From CAVVFX01 sp963777595 (lineage in GTDB: Bacteria > Acidobacteriota > Terriglobia > Bryobacterales > Bryobacteraceae), in the NCBI GenBank assembly GCA_963777595.1, contig CAVZRE010000032.1, forward strand, positions 1-64,000: 64,000 bases of DNA, written 5' to 3'. Of the stretch, positions 36,994 through 45,704 are shown in pieces. Numbering within the stretch: position 1 is the first letter of the stretch; every line of letters begins with the position of its first letter. The translations under genes and the position numbers were made by a program. The notes below the pieces were generated by a model that was given only the letters and a program-made list of their open reading frames with translations, had not been told where the DNA came from and made no database searches.

Positions 36994-37909
36994 AGCCGCG
37001 GTCTCCGCATCTATCGCAACCGTGCGCCTTTGCCCGGTCTGCGGAGAGCAAGGTCAGCCGAATCTGTACGCCGAGGCCAATATCGAGCCGGACCTGCTCA
37101 ATCAATTCGCGTTTGCCTCCCGCAAGGTTCCGGAATACATGCATTGGCGGCTTTGGGAGTGTGGAGCGTGTGATCTCCTGTATGCCAACCCGGCCCCGAA
37201 TGTCGAACAACTGTCTAACCTCTACCGCGACGCGGCTTTCGCTAGTGGCGGAGAGGCTCGTTTTGCCGCAAAAACATATGGCAATCTGCTCCGCCGCATC
37301 GTCCGCCAACTACCCGATCGCGCCGGCGCTCTGGATATCGGTACTGGCGATGGCGCGTTTCTGCACGAGTTGCTCGACCAGAACTTTTCCGGCGTCGTGG
37401 GAATCGAGCCTTCGCTCGCACCCATCCGAAGTGCCGCAGATCGTGTCCTTCCGTTAATCCGGCAGGGCCTGTTTCAACCCGGACTTTTTTCAGAGCGTCA
37501 ATTCCGACTAGTGAGTTGCTTTCAGACGATCGAGCATCTCAGCGAGCCCTCCACCATGGTGAAAGAGGCCTACCGTATTCTAAAGCCGGGTGGTGCGATC
37601 TTCTTAATCGGACACAACCGGCGTGCGTTGTCGGCCAGATTATTGGGACGCAAGTCGCCGATATTCGATATTGAACATTTGCAATTGTTTTCTCCGCTAA
37701 GCTTGCACCGTCTTCTGTTATCAAACGGGTTCTCCCGGATCAGCACCACGCCGTTCATGAACCGCTACCCGCTCTCTTACTGGAGCCAGTTGTTTCCTCT
37801 TCCCGCGAGTATGAAATCAGTGACCCTTAAGTTACTGCATGGGGCTGGAATAGGTAAACTCATGATTCCGCTTCCAGCGGGCAATATCTCAGCGGTCGCA
37901 TACAAATAA
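36986..37909 (+). CDS. Class I SAM methyltransferase with N-terminal zinc ribbon
   Basis: 307 residues. Two CxxC pairs (LCPVCGEQ near residue 13 and WECGACDLLYANP near 54) form a zinc ribbon as in sugar C-methyltransferase-like proteins. Motif I ALDIGTGDGAFLHEL (about 112), CFQTIEHLSEPSTMVKEA and LKPGGAIFLIGHN complete the methyltransferase fold. The start overlaps the epimerase-GT2 gene by eight bases and the next gene begins two bases after the stop, so it sits inside one operon. It probably methylates a sugar of the same glycan. It is the intact counterpart of the broken gene at 6701. Confidence 0.8.
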   Translation: MGKAAVSASIATVRLCPVCGEQGQPNLYAEANIEPDLLNQFAFASRKVPEYMHWRLWECGACDLLYANPAPNVEQLSNLYRDAAFASGGEARFAAKTYGNLLRRIVRQLPDRAGALDIGTGDGAFLHELLDQNFSGVVGIEPSLAPIRSAADRVLPLIRQGLFQPGLFSERQFRLVSCFQTIEHLSEPSTMVKEAYRILKPGGAIFLIGHNRRALSARLLGRKSPIFDIEHLQLFSPLSLHRLLLSNGFSRISTTPFMNRYPLSYWSQLFPLPASMKSVTLKLLHGAGIGKLMIPLPAGNISAVAYK

Positions 37910-37910
37910 G

Positions 37911-39068
37911 ATGCAACCGCAGCAAACATTCAGCGGGCCCCGGCGCAAGTCACTCTTCGGGTTTATTATCGCCCTTCTCGCAATTCCCGGGCTCATGTTC
38001 AACCTCTGGCCGGTTCTAAGTAGTTGGACCGCGTGGGGCGTCGACTACAATCAGTTTTACTCCGGTGGCCGCCTCGTGGGTACCGGCCACGTGTACGATT
38101 GGGATGCTCTACGAAAAGTCGAAGCGGAACATGGTCCCGAGGTGCCAACCGGTCGCTTACCCGTGGTGTTATATGGCCACAAACTTTTAGGTCTTCTCCC
38201 GTATGACATAGCGAGGTGCCTCTGGACGGTCGGAGGCGTCGCCGCCATGATCGCGTTCTCCGCCTTTTGGCCCGGAACCCGGCGGCTGTACATGATGGTT
38301 GCCCTCGCCTGGTCCATGTCCGGAACCCTGGCTCTTCTTTTCGGCCAGGATCTACCCTATTGGTTGATGTTTTTCACCGCCGGCCTCGTTTTGATCGAAC
38401 GAAAGCACCCAGTGAGTGCAGGCGTCGCGTTCTCTCTCTGTGTTTGCAAGTTCCATCTTGCGTTGGGAATCCCAGTGATGCTGGTATCTCAGAAGCGCTG
38501 GAAAACCCTCATCGCAGGAGCTGTTGCGACCTTCGTTTGGCTCGCGTGCTGTTTCGTGCTCGAAGGTACTCAGTGGCCCATGCAGTATATGAAATTCGAA
38601 AAAATGCCGTCCTTCTCACCCGCGCCCCAGCGCATGCCGAATCTTCACGGTCTAGTCTCCTGGTTTCCCTGGCCAAATGCGTTAGAGACGATTAGCGCGC
38701 TTGCCATCTTGTTCCTCCTATGGTTAGTGTGCCGGCGTGCGACCGACGTGGGTGCAGCCGGAGCAGCAGCCGCGACTTGTGGTTTTCTCGTCAGTCACCA
38801 TTCCTACGGAGGCGATTGTACGCTCCTGATACCGCTTGCCGTCTTGACGATCCAACGGCAGGGCGCGCCATCATGGATGAAGATCTGGGCCGGGATTATG
38901 CTTTCGCCTGTTCCCGTGGTTCTGCTCATCTCCGAACAGTCGTTCGTGAGCCAAGCGCTAATTGTGGGATTCGTTGTGACAGCCGTCCTGAACATCAGGA
39001 CAGAACCCGTCGACGAGACAGCCGCGACAACGTGCATCAACCTTGAGCATTCCATGTCGCAGGCTTAA
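37911..39068 (+). CDS. GT87 (DUF2029) family membrane glycosyltransferase
   Basis: 385 residues with about ten helices. WGVDYNQFYSGGRLVGTG (about 43-60) followed by HVYDWDAL is the signature first loop of GT87 polyprenol-phosphate mannosyltransferases, in which the DY aspartate is catalytic. LLGLLPYDIARCLWTVG and FCLVHHSYGGDCTLL-like segments (SHHSYGGDCTLLIPL) further match. The enzyme should add a hexose from a polyprenyl carrier outside the membrane. Last gene of the second glycan operon (31754-39068). Confidence 0.8.
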   Translation: MQPQQTFSGPRRKSLFGFIIALLAIPGLMFNLWPVLSSWTAWGVDYNQFYSGGRLVGTGHVYDWDALRKVEAEHGPEVPTGRLPVVLYGHKLLGLLPYDIARCLWTVGGVAAMIAFSAFWPGTRRLYMMVALAWSMSGTLALLFGQDLPYWLMFFTAGLVLIERKHPVSAGVAFSLCVCKFHLALGIPVMLVSQKRWKTLIAGAVATFVWLACCFVLEGTQWPMQYMKFEKMPSFSPAPQRMPNLHGLVSWFPWPNALETISALAILFLLWLVCRRATDVGAAGAAAATCGFLVSHHSYGGDCTLLIPLAVLTIQRQGAPSWMKIWAGIMLSPVPVVLLISEQSFVSQALIVGFVVTAVLNIRTEPVDETAATTCINLEHSMSQA

Positions 39069-39136
39069 CTGTGTCCTCGTACGCCAATTCCACATACGTC
39101 TTGGCAACGCGCTCTATTCGCGCCTCTAAAAACGCT

Positions 39137-41710
39137 TCATTCTTCCCGTAAAATTTCCAAAGGTTTGCGGCCCAGCACGCGGAAACTGGCGGCCCAGCCT
39201 GCCGCCACCGCTATAGCTGCAGTCAAGCCGATGGTGGCCACTCCAGCCAGCCAGTTCACTTCGGGAGTCGCGTTCATCATCCGTTTGAGCACCAGCGCTG
39301 CGAAGATCGACGCCATGATTGCACCCATAAGTCCGGCAACCAGGCCCAGGATCAGAAATTCGATGGAGAAGACTCCGGCGATACTGCGGCGCGTGGCTCC
39401 CAACGTCTTCAGCACCACAACCTCCCGGATGCGGCGAAATCTCTGGCCCGCGACGCTCGACGAAAGTATGATGGCGCCGGCCAGCAGCGCGAACGCAGAA
39501 ATGATCCGCACGACGACCGCGATCTGGTTCACCACATCTTGAATAATGCGGAGCACGTCGGCGACATTCACCACCGTGATGGTAGGAAAGCGCCGGTACA
39601 CCGCTGTCTGAAGTTGGCCGACCAGATCCGGAATCACGCGCACGCTGCCGTAATAGATTGTGGGCAGCCCGTCCAGCACGCCAGGGCTAAGGACGAACTC
39701 AACGCGTGCATTCAGTCTCACCGATTCAGTCTTCTGAATGGCTACGACTCTGGAGGTGAATTTTCGCGAAGGAGTGCTCCAGTCGATTCGCGATCCCACG
39801 TGAATACCGAGTGCCCGCGCGGCGTCGTCGGCGACGGCTATTTCCGGTTCGGCGGGTGTGCCCTTCCACCAATGGCCTTCCGTCACTTGGGTATAAGGCG
39901 GCTTGTCGCCCATCGAGGTAACGGCAGACGTGCGAAGATATCGACGCGCGAAGCCTTTCAACGTGTCACGCTGAAGCGGCGCGCCATCGATGGTCACGAT
40001 GCGCGCGGCCACCGTACCAATCATGTCAGGCGCTTCGGCAACTCCGGGTTGGCGCTTCAGCAGCGCCATTACCGCGTCACGCTGCGACGGTGTGATATCG
40101 ATTAAATAAACATTCGGCAGTCCCGGCGGCGCGGACTTGATCATTTCGCTCACCAGCCCGCGTTGAACCAGGTATACGGTCAGCGTGAACATCACCCCCA
40201 CGCCCATGGCGACGAGCACTGCGCCCGCATGATTACCCGGCCGGTACAGATTTGCCAGGCCATGGCGGATCTCAGCGCCTCCAGGCAGACGGCGCAGGAA
40301 ACCCGGTGAGCGCTCGCGCAGCCAGCGCAGCCCCCGCAGTAGTGCCCAGGCGACTGCCGACAACGCGGTCAGACTACCGAGCAGCGCACCGGCGAAGTAC
40401 ACGCCCATCCGCATCGATTGCGATAACCACGCCGCGATGCCTCCGATGCCCAGGACGATGACTACGCCCGCCGCGATGGACGCCCGTCCGTCCACAAAGG
40501 TGTGACGGAGCCACAGGCGAATCCGGCTCTGCCCGGGTTGGCGGCTCACCGGCATCTCGCGCCGGAAGATTAAGGCCGGCCGGATCTGGCGGATGGACAG
40601 CAGCGGCGGCAGCGTGAACAGCATGGTGGTCAACAGGCCGATCAGGATGCCCTGAAGCGCCGAGATCCAATCGACGGTCCAGCTCGCTTGCACGTCGAAG
40701 TAGCGGCGGATGAGCGCGGGAAACATCGTCTGCACCCCGCCTCCCAGAACTACACCGAGCAAACCTCCGGCGAGTCCAAGCCCGAGAGTCTGCAGAGCGT
40801 AAATGCGTACGATCTGGTTAGACCGTCCCCCAATGCACTTCATGATGGCGATGGAATCGAGTTTCTGTTGCAAGTGCGCCTGCATCGCCATGCCCACGCC
40901 CAGCGAGCCCACGATCAACGCCACCAGGCCTACCAGACTGAGAAAAACGGAGGAACGTTGCAACCCGTTTTGCACGATCGGATGAGTCTGGGTGTAATCG
41001 GTGATGAGAGCTTCATCGAACACACGCTGCAGGCGCCGCCGGATGCGTTGGATGGGAATACCCGGCGGCACTTTAAACAGGAAACGCTCCGACGCGCGAC
41101 TCCCGGGAACCATCAGCCCGGCCCGATTCAGTGCCTCACGCGATAAAAGAACTCGCGGCCCCACGTTCAGGCTCCCGGTCATGCGATCCGGCTCGCTGGC
41201 GACGGTTCCGATAATACGGAAGGGCTGGCCGCCGAGGCGAACAGTGTCCCCGACATGAGCATCCATCCGCAGGAGCAGGTCCGTCGAAACGGCAATGGTG
41301 TCGGGCCGGAGCGCCTCGGGCAGGGCTTGTGGTGGATCGAGCCTGACGGAGCCGTAGAAAGGATAAGCTTTGGGATCGACGGCTTTGACCGAGATCAGGA
41401 CAGGCGGCGCATCTCCCGATTTTGAAAGCATCGTGATGGTCTCGGTGATCCACGTGCGCTGCAATCCTTCGTGTTCGAGACGGTCGAACATGTCCAGCTG
41501 TTCGCGATTGGGGAGCGCGAAATTGCGGATCATGAGATCGCCGGCCATTAGGGTGCGAGCTTCGCGCGAAAGCATCGTTTGAAACACGCGAGTGAAGCCT
41601 TTGACGCCGGTCAGGCAGGCGACCCCCGCAGCGACCGCCAAGATGACGAAGAAGAACTTCGCGCGGGAGGCTCGCGCTTCGCGCCACGCAATCTTGATGG
41701 CCGTCTTCAT
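39137..41710 (-). CDS. ABC transporter permease, FtsX/YbbP type
   Basis: 857 residues. An N-terminal helix (FFFVILAVAAGVACLTGVKG) is followed by a MacB-like periplasmic domain (about 40-240), an FtsX helix bundle (VFLSLVGLVALIVGSLGVGM), a central membrane core, a second periplasmic domain (540-720) and a C-terminal FtsX bundle (ISAFALLAGAIILSSSVAGQ, LKTLGATRRSI). This duplicated layout is that of YbbP. With its ATPase and the neighbouring esterase it matches the tesA-ybbA-ybbP arrangement of enterobacteria. Probable role: extraction or release of lipid-linked or hydrophobic molecules across the envelope; substrate unproven. Confidence 0.85.
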   Translation of the reverse strand: MKTAIKIAWREARASRAKFFFVILAVAAGVACLTGVKGFTRVFQTMLSREARTLMAGDLMIRNFALPNREQLDMFDRLEHEGLQRTWITETITMLSKSGDAPPVLISVKAVDPKAYPFYGSVRLDPPQALPEALRPDTIAVSTDLLLRMDAHVGDTVRLGGQPFRIIGTVASEPDRMTGSLNVGPRVLLSREALNRAGLMVPGSRASERFLFKVPPGIPIQRIRRRLQRVFDEALITDYTQTHPIVQNGLQRSSVFLSLVGLVALIVGSLGVGMAMQAHLQQKLDSIAIMKCIGGRSNQIVRIYALQTLGLGLAGGLLGVVLGGGVQTMFPALIRRYFDVQASWTVDWISALQGILIGLLTTMLFTLPPLLSIRQIRPALIFRREMPVSRQPGQSRIRLWLRHTFVDGRASIAAGVVIVLGIGGIAAWLSQSMRMGVYFAGALLGSLTALSAVAWALLRGLRWLRERSPGFLRRLPGGAEIRHGLANLYRPGNHAGAVLVAMGVGVMFTLTVYLVQRGLVSEMIKSAPPGLPNVYLIDITPSQRDAVMALLKRQPGVAEAPDMIGTVAARIVTIDGAPLQRDTLKGFARRYLRTSAVTSMGDKPPYTQVTEGHWWKGTPAEPEIAVADDAARALGIHVGSRIDWSTPSRKFTSRVVAIQKTESVRLNARVEFVLSPGVLDGLPTIYYGSVRVIPDLVGQLQTAVYRRFPTITVVNVADVLRIIQDVVNQIAVVVRIISAFALLAGAIILSSSVAGQRFRRIREVVVLKTLGATRRSIAGVFSIEFLILGLVAGLMGAIMASIFAALVLKRMMNATPEVNWLAGVATIGLTAAIAVAAGWAASFRVLGRKPLEILREE

Positions 41711-41788
41711 GACTCGCTCGCTGCGGCCTGCGTCGCAGCCGGCAGACCACCCGAAACGATCGTCTCCCCTACAGAATGCCCTGAGCTG

Positions 41789-42493
41789 TCAGCCACGGTA
41801 GGCCACACGGTCGAGCTCCGGAGTCAGTTCGTCGCTGACGATCAATCCGTCTCTCAGCGTGATGCGGCGCGAAGCATAGAGCGCCAGTTCGCGATCATGC
41901 GTCACCAATACGAGAGTGGTGCCTTCGCGCCCGTTAAGATCAAGCAGCAGATCGAGCACCTGCTTGCCGTTGGCGCTATCAAGATTACCTGTCGGCTCAT
42001 CGGCAAACAGAATTGGCGGGCGCATGAGGAAAGCGCGAGCCAAAGCTACCCGTTGCTGCTCGCCGCCGGAAAGCTGCACGGGATAGTGATCGCGGCGATC
42101 GTTTAAGCCCACCCGCACCAGGAGTTCGCGCCCACGTTGTTCGAATTCGCCGCCAAGACCTTGCAACTCAGCCGGCAGGAGTACGTTCTCTTCCGCCGTC
42201 AGCGTTGGAATCAGATTATAAGACTGAAAAACAAAACCGATTTTGCGCCCGCGGACAACCGCGAGTCTATCTTCCGAGAGACCGACAATCTCCACTCCAT
42301 CTAGCAGGATGCTTCCGCTTGTCGCCGTATCGAGGCCAGCGAGCAGACCGAGAAGCGTGCTCTTTCCGCTACCCGATGGTCCCATAATTGCTGCGAATTG
42401 CCCGCTGGGGATTTCGAGATCGATTCCCTTGAGAATATCTACTCGGTGGGTGCCAGTGTCGATTGTTCGGGTGAGTCGGGAAACGGAGATCAT
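41789..42493 (-). CDS. ABC transporter ATPase, LolD/MacB/YbbA type
   Basis: 234 residues with all nucleotide-binding motifs: Walker A GPSGSGKST (38-46), Q-loop FVFQSYN, signature LSGGEQQRVALARA, Walker B ILFADEPTGNLDS and the switch histidine VLVTHD. NLDS after Walker B is typical of LolD/MacB-like ATPases that drive FtsX-type permeases by mechanotransmission. It precedes the permease by 78 bases on the same strand and is divergent from the esterase. Confidence 0.9.
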   Translation of the reverse strand: MISVSRLTRTIDTGTHRVDILKGIDLEIPSGQFAAIMGPSGSGKSTLLGLLAGLDTATSGSILLDGVEIVGLSEDRLAVVRGRKIGFVFQSYNLIPTLTAEENVLLPAELQGLGGEFEQRGRELLVRVGLNDRRDHYPVQLSGGEQQRVALARAFLMRPPILFADEPTGNLDSANGKQVLDLLLDLNGREGTTLVLVTHDRELALYASRRITLRDGLIVSDELTPELDRVAYRG

Positions 42494-42530
42494 CGCGGAA
42501 GGGCGCTACGTCTGTCATTATGACATCAGG

Positions 42531-43232
42531 GTGTTCCGAAAACTTCTATCTGCATTGATCGGAATGTGCGTTGTCTTATGTTTGGGATGCGGCTCGCCGG
42601 ATTCCGTTGCAACAAAAGTAGCCACGGAACCGGGGGCCGTACCCGAACCCCGCATCCCGGAGAAGACCGCCCCTGCCGATAGTCGTCCAGTCGTCGCGGC
42701 TTTTGGGGACAGCTTAACAGCCGGATTTGGCGCCGAGCCCGGCAAAAGCTTCCCGGACTTCCTGCAGCGGCTGCTCGACCATGCCGGTTATCGGTATCAC
42801 GTTTTCAATGCGGGCGTAAGTGGCGATACAACTTCAGACGGAGTCGAGAGAACGCCGGAAGTGCTTGCCCTGCATCCGGCGATTGTGATTTTGGAGTTCG
42901 GCGGCAACGACGGCCTGCGTGGACTGCCGGTGTCCACGACGAAGGCCAATCTTGCGCACATGATCGAAGAGTTTCAGAAGGCCGGAATCAAACTGTTATT
43001 AGCCGGAATGACTCTGCCGCGAAATTACGGGCCGGAATACATCGCCTCATTCGAGAAGGTGTACATCGAACTGGCAAATCAATATAAACTGCCACGCATT
43101 CCGTTCCTGCTGGAGGGCGTCGGCGGCGTGCAGCGTCTGATGCAAAACGACGGCATCCATCCAACGGCGCAAGGCAACTCCATCGTCGCTAAGACCGTCT
43201 TCCGCTATCTGGAACCAATGCTGACAAAGTGA
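42531..43232 (+). CDS. GDSL/SGNH lipoprotein esterase (TesA/arylesterase-like)
   Basis: From the GTG at 42531 the protein begins VFRKLLSALIGMCVVLCLGC, a lipoprotein signal with the lipobox cysteine at residue 20. SGNH blocks follow: AFGDSLTAGFG (block I, Ser), NAGVSGDTTSDG (II, Gly), LEFGGNDGLRG (III, Asn) and NDGIHPTAQG (V, Asp-His). So it is an acyl ester or lysophospholipid hydrolase at the periplasmic face. A longer frame extends upstream but overlaps the ATPase start and lacks a signal. With the ABC pair it recreates the tesA-ybbAP neighbourhood. Confidence 0.82.
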   Translation: MFRKLLSALIGMCVVLCLGCGSPDSVATKVATEPGAVPEPRIPEKTAPADSRPVVAAFGDSLTAGFGAEPGKSFPDFLQRLLDHAGYRYHVFNAGVSGDTTSDGVERTPEVLALHPAIVILEFGGNDGLRGLPVSTTKANLAHMIEEFQKAGIKLLLAGMTLPRNYGPEYIASFEKVYIELANQYKLPRIPFLLEGVGGVQRLMQNDGIHPTAQGNSIVAKTVFRYLEPMLTK

Positions 43233-43238
43233 GCGCTG

Positions 43239-45062
43239 CTAGGGCTTGAGAGTGTAGTTGATATCCACGGTGGTGATCACTTGTACCGGACTTCCATTCA
43301 GCAGCGTTGGTTTATAGACCCATTGCTTCACCGCTTCCATCGCTGAGGGGACGAGGAGTGGATGGCCCGCCACAGGCTGCAAATCTATTACGTTCCCTTC
43401 AGGACTAATGACGGCGGCGAGCCGGACGGTGCCTTGAATACGGGCCTGCTTGGCCTCCGGAGGATATGCGGGCCTGATTTGCCGCACCAGGTTGGCTGAC
43501 TGAACATTCCCACCGACGCGAATGGATCTCAGCGATACAGAACTTTGTAGGGCTTCCGGGGTCTGCGAGAGCAATACTACGAGCCTGACCTTGTCTCCGC
43601 TGGAGGGGATAACGTCAAACAGTAAATGCTCGTCAATTGTACGTAAAGCTGCCCCCAAGGGGGCCCACCCATCCGGCGCAATGACGCTCCCCGCCTCCAG
43701 TAGACCGGACTGTATAATCTTTTCACGCAGATCCTGCGGCAACATGTTCAGATGAACGCTTTCAATCGTTCTCGCCGTTCCGTCGGCAGGCAAGTGCGCC
43801 GGCCATGACGACCCTTTCGCTACCATTCCTTTCGACGCGTCGAAGTGAACGGCGATTTGCAGGTCTGGCGTGCTGCCTGATTCTTGCGAGAAGTGCCAGT
43901 TCAGCACCGATTGAATGACCGGTCTGCGCAACTCCTGGGGACCGCTGACCGCAACTGCATCGGTTACTTCGCCTTTCTCATTCAGCGTCAGGCCGGCGAC
44001 TACTGTTCCGGAAATGTGTTTGGCTCGCGCCTCCTCGGGATAAGAGATGCCCGTCCGGTGCAAAATTTTGCCAGCGCCGAGTTGCACTTCGACGCCGGCG
44101 TCATCCGCGGTTTCCTGCGGTGCGGCGCGAAGAGGAAATTGCCACGCGGCAACTCCGATGACGAGAGGCAAAGTCGCGAACGCGGCCGCCATGGGAAGGA
44201 GCAGGTTTCGTTTCGTCATGGTAACTCCTGATACAATCGATTCCACCCGCTGCCGCAGGTGGTGTTTCTTGAGAAATAGTGGCGCGGGCGCGAGGTCCGC
44301 ACTGAGTTGCAGAGACGCAATGGCGAGCAGCGCGTCGAGGTAGCGGTTGGGGTCGCCTGTGTATTCAATGACGTGCTGATCGACCACCTGCTCGCGGGTC
44401 AGTTGAATCTGTCCAAGCAGCCACCAGATGGCAGGGTGAAACCAGAAGACGGCCCGGACGATTTCTTCGGCAATTGCGACTGCCCAATCGTGCCGCCGGA
44501 TGTGGATGAGTTCATGGCAGACAATGGAGGCTCGTTCTGGTTCAGATAAGCTGGCAAACCGGCCCGGCAGGAGGATCACTGGCCTATGGATTCCGAAAGT
44601 AACTGGGCTCGTCACATTTCCGGAGATCAGAATTTCAGATTTCGGAGCAAAGGTTTGGCACATTCCGGCGAAAAGTTCGGATTGGTCCAAACGACAAGCA
44701 GTTGTTCGATAGCGGCGCAAGCGGAGCAACCCGACTCCAAGCCAAACGAGGCGTAATGCGATTCCGGCCAATAATACGCCGAGCGCCACGACTGCCCAGG
44801 TAATCGTGAAATGCCTAGACTCCGGGGTCGCGGCGAGATGAAAAGCGCCCGTCGTGAAGGTCACCCCGGATGATCTGGGCGCAAGTTTCGCCCATGGCTC
44901 AAGCAGCGGCAGCGCGAGGCAAATGAGCAGGACGATGTGCCAGTACCAAAGTCGCGCACCGGAGACCCGCAGGCGGAACAACCAGGGCAGCGCAGCGGAT
45001 ACAGCGGCGACCATTGCGATCTGCAGGCACCACGCAAGTAAATCACTCCAGAAGAGATTCAC
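43239..45062 (-). CDS. BlaR1-like M56 metallopeptidase with two TonB C-terminal-type domains
   Basis: 607 residues. The N-terminal third is a BlaR1/MecR1-type M56 peptidase with helices and the zinc motif HELIH (183-187), followed by FHPAIWWLLGQIQL and EQVVDQHVIEYTGD. After a helix (AAAFATLPLVIGVAAW) the outer part has two TonB-like repeats: GISYPEEARAKHISGTVVAG (about 345-400) and PAYPPEAKQARIQGTVRLAA (about 530-605). No penicillin-binding sensor domain is present, so the signal is probably not a beta-lactam. The start overlaps the BlaI stop (ATGA), so this is a coupled sensor-protease/repressor pair: the protease should cleave BlaI upon a signal. Confidence 0.85.
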   Translation of the reverse strand: MNLFWSDLLAWCLQIAMVAAVSAALPWLFRLRVSGARLWYWHIVLLICLALPLLEPWAKLAPRSSGVTFTTGAFHLAATPESRHFTITWAVVALGVLLAGIALRLVWLGVGLLRLRRYRTTACRLDQSELFAGMCQTFAPKSEILISGNVTSPVTFGIHRPVILLPGRFASLSEPERASIVCHELIHIRRHDWAVAIAEEIVRAVFWFHPAIWWLLGQIQLTREQVVDQHVIEYTGDPNRYLDALLAIASLQLSADLAPAPLFLKKHHLRQRVESIVSGVTMTKRNLLLPMAAAFATLPLVIGVAAWQFPLRAAPQETADDAGVEVQLGAGKILHRTGISYPEEARAKHISGTVVAGLTLNEKGEVTDAVAVSGPQELRRPVIQSVLNWHFSQESGSTPDLQIAVHFDASKGMVAKGSSWPAHLPADGTARTIESVHLNMLPQDLREKIIQSGLLEAGSVIAPDGWAPLGAALRTIDEHLLFDVIPSSGDKVRLVVLLSQTPEALQSSVSLRSIRVGGNVQSANLVRQIRPAYPPEAKQARIQGTVRLAAVISPEGNVIDLQPVAGHPLLVPSAMEAVKQWVYKPTLLNGSPVQVITTVDINYTLKP

Positions 45063-45439
45063 GGCTTCCCCTCCCTGCCGGCCAACTTGACGATGTCAGC
45101 TAACTCCCTTTCCGTCAAGCCTTCATCCTTTACCAGGTGCAACAAGAGCGGTTCTGCCGAGCCGTTGAACACGCGATTCACGAACTCCCGGACCATACCG
45201 CCGATCACCTGCTGTTTCGGTAGCGAGGATCGATAGACGTGCGCGCGCTCGACGCTCGATTTCTTCAGGTGACCCTTGGTTTCCAAGATCTTCATCAGGG
45301 TCATCACGGTGGTGTAAGCGATCTTGCGACGTTCGAGTAATCTCTCGTACACATCGCGAACGGTCGCTTCTTCGAGGACCCAGACGATCTTCATGATCTC
45401 CAGTTCCTGATCGGTCAAGGTAGGTTTCCGCCGCCTCAT
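45059..45439 (-). CDS. BlaI/MecI/CopY-family repressor
   Basis: 126 residues. The winged-helix N-terminus starts PTLTDQELEIMKIVW, then VRDVYERLLERRKIAYTTVM (recognition helix), LMKILETKGHLKK and AHVYRS; the C-terminal dimerisation helices follow. It should repress its own promoter and be inactivated by the M56 protease encoded next. The ATG at 45439 directly abuts a palindrome and a sigma70-like promoter, with no room for a ribosome binding site, so the mRNA is probably leaderless. Confidence 0.9.
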   Translation of the reverse strand: MRRRKPTLTDQELEIMKIVWVLEEATVRDVYERLLERRKIAYTTVMTLMKILETKGHLKKSSVERAHVYRSSLPKQQVIGGMVREFVNRVFNGSAEPLLLHLVKDEGLTERELADIVKLAGREGKP

Positions 45440-45474
45440 ACTAATTAATTAGTACTAAAAGGGAGGCGTGTCAA
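45439..45474 (-). promoter_or_regulatory. blaI promoter and operator
   Basis: On the minus strand TTGACA (45474-45469), a 17-base spacer and TAATTA (45451-45446) form a near-consensus promoter. The 16-base perfect palindrome TACTAATTAATTAGTA (45439-45454) covers the -10 box and a second palindrome TTAGTACTAA (45449-45458) overlaps it. BlaI-type repressors bind such TACTAAT dyads, so repression would block RNA polymerase directly. Transcription is expected to start at or next to the ATG at 45439. Confidence 0.7.
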
Positions 45475-45704
45475 GAGAAATCTTTCCTGGGGCTGAGACG
45501 CAACGTCGCTCAAGGCACGTCGAACCCGTCGAACCCGCTGTCGGCTTCGACTCCACTGACATAGTCGTATCGCGGAAAAAAGCCTTTGCAGGATTATGGC
45601 GCGCCAGCAGTTTACTTGTTCAAATCGCTTATTTGTTGATTGAACCAGGACAGAGTAAGTCGTCCCGGGTTCTCGAAGGAACAACCGAGCCCGCGATCCA
45701 GCAG

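Noticed and set aside
41136..41750. Minus-strand frame overlapping the ABC permease N-terminus in another phase
   Set aside because: The permease frame has a proper signal-anchor and family motifs; this frame is a +1 shadow.
45519..45536. Direct repeat GTCGAACCC twice
   Set aside because: Only two copies with no neighbours or conservation evidence; probably chance.
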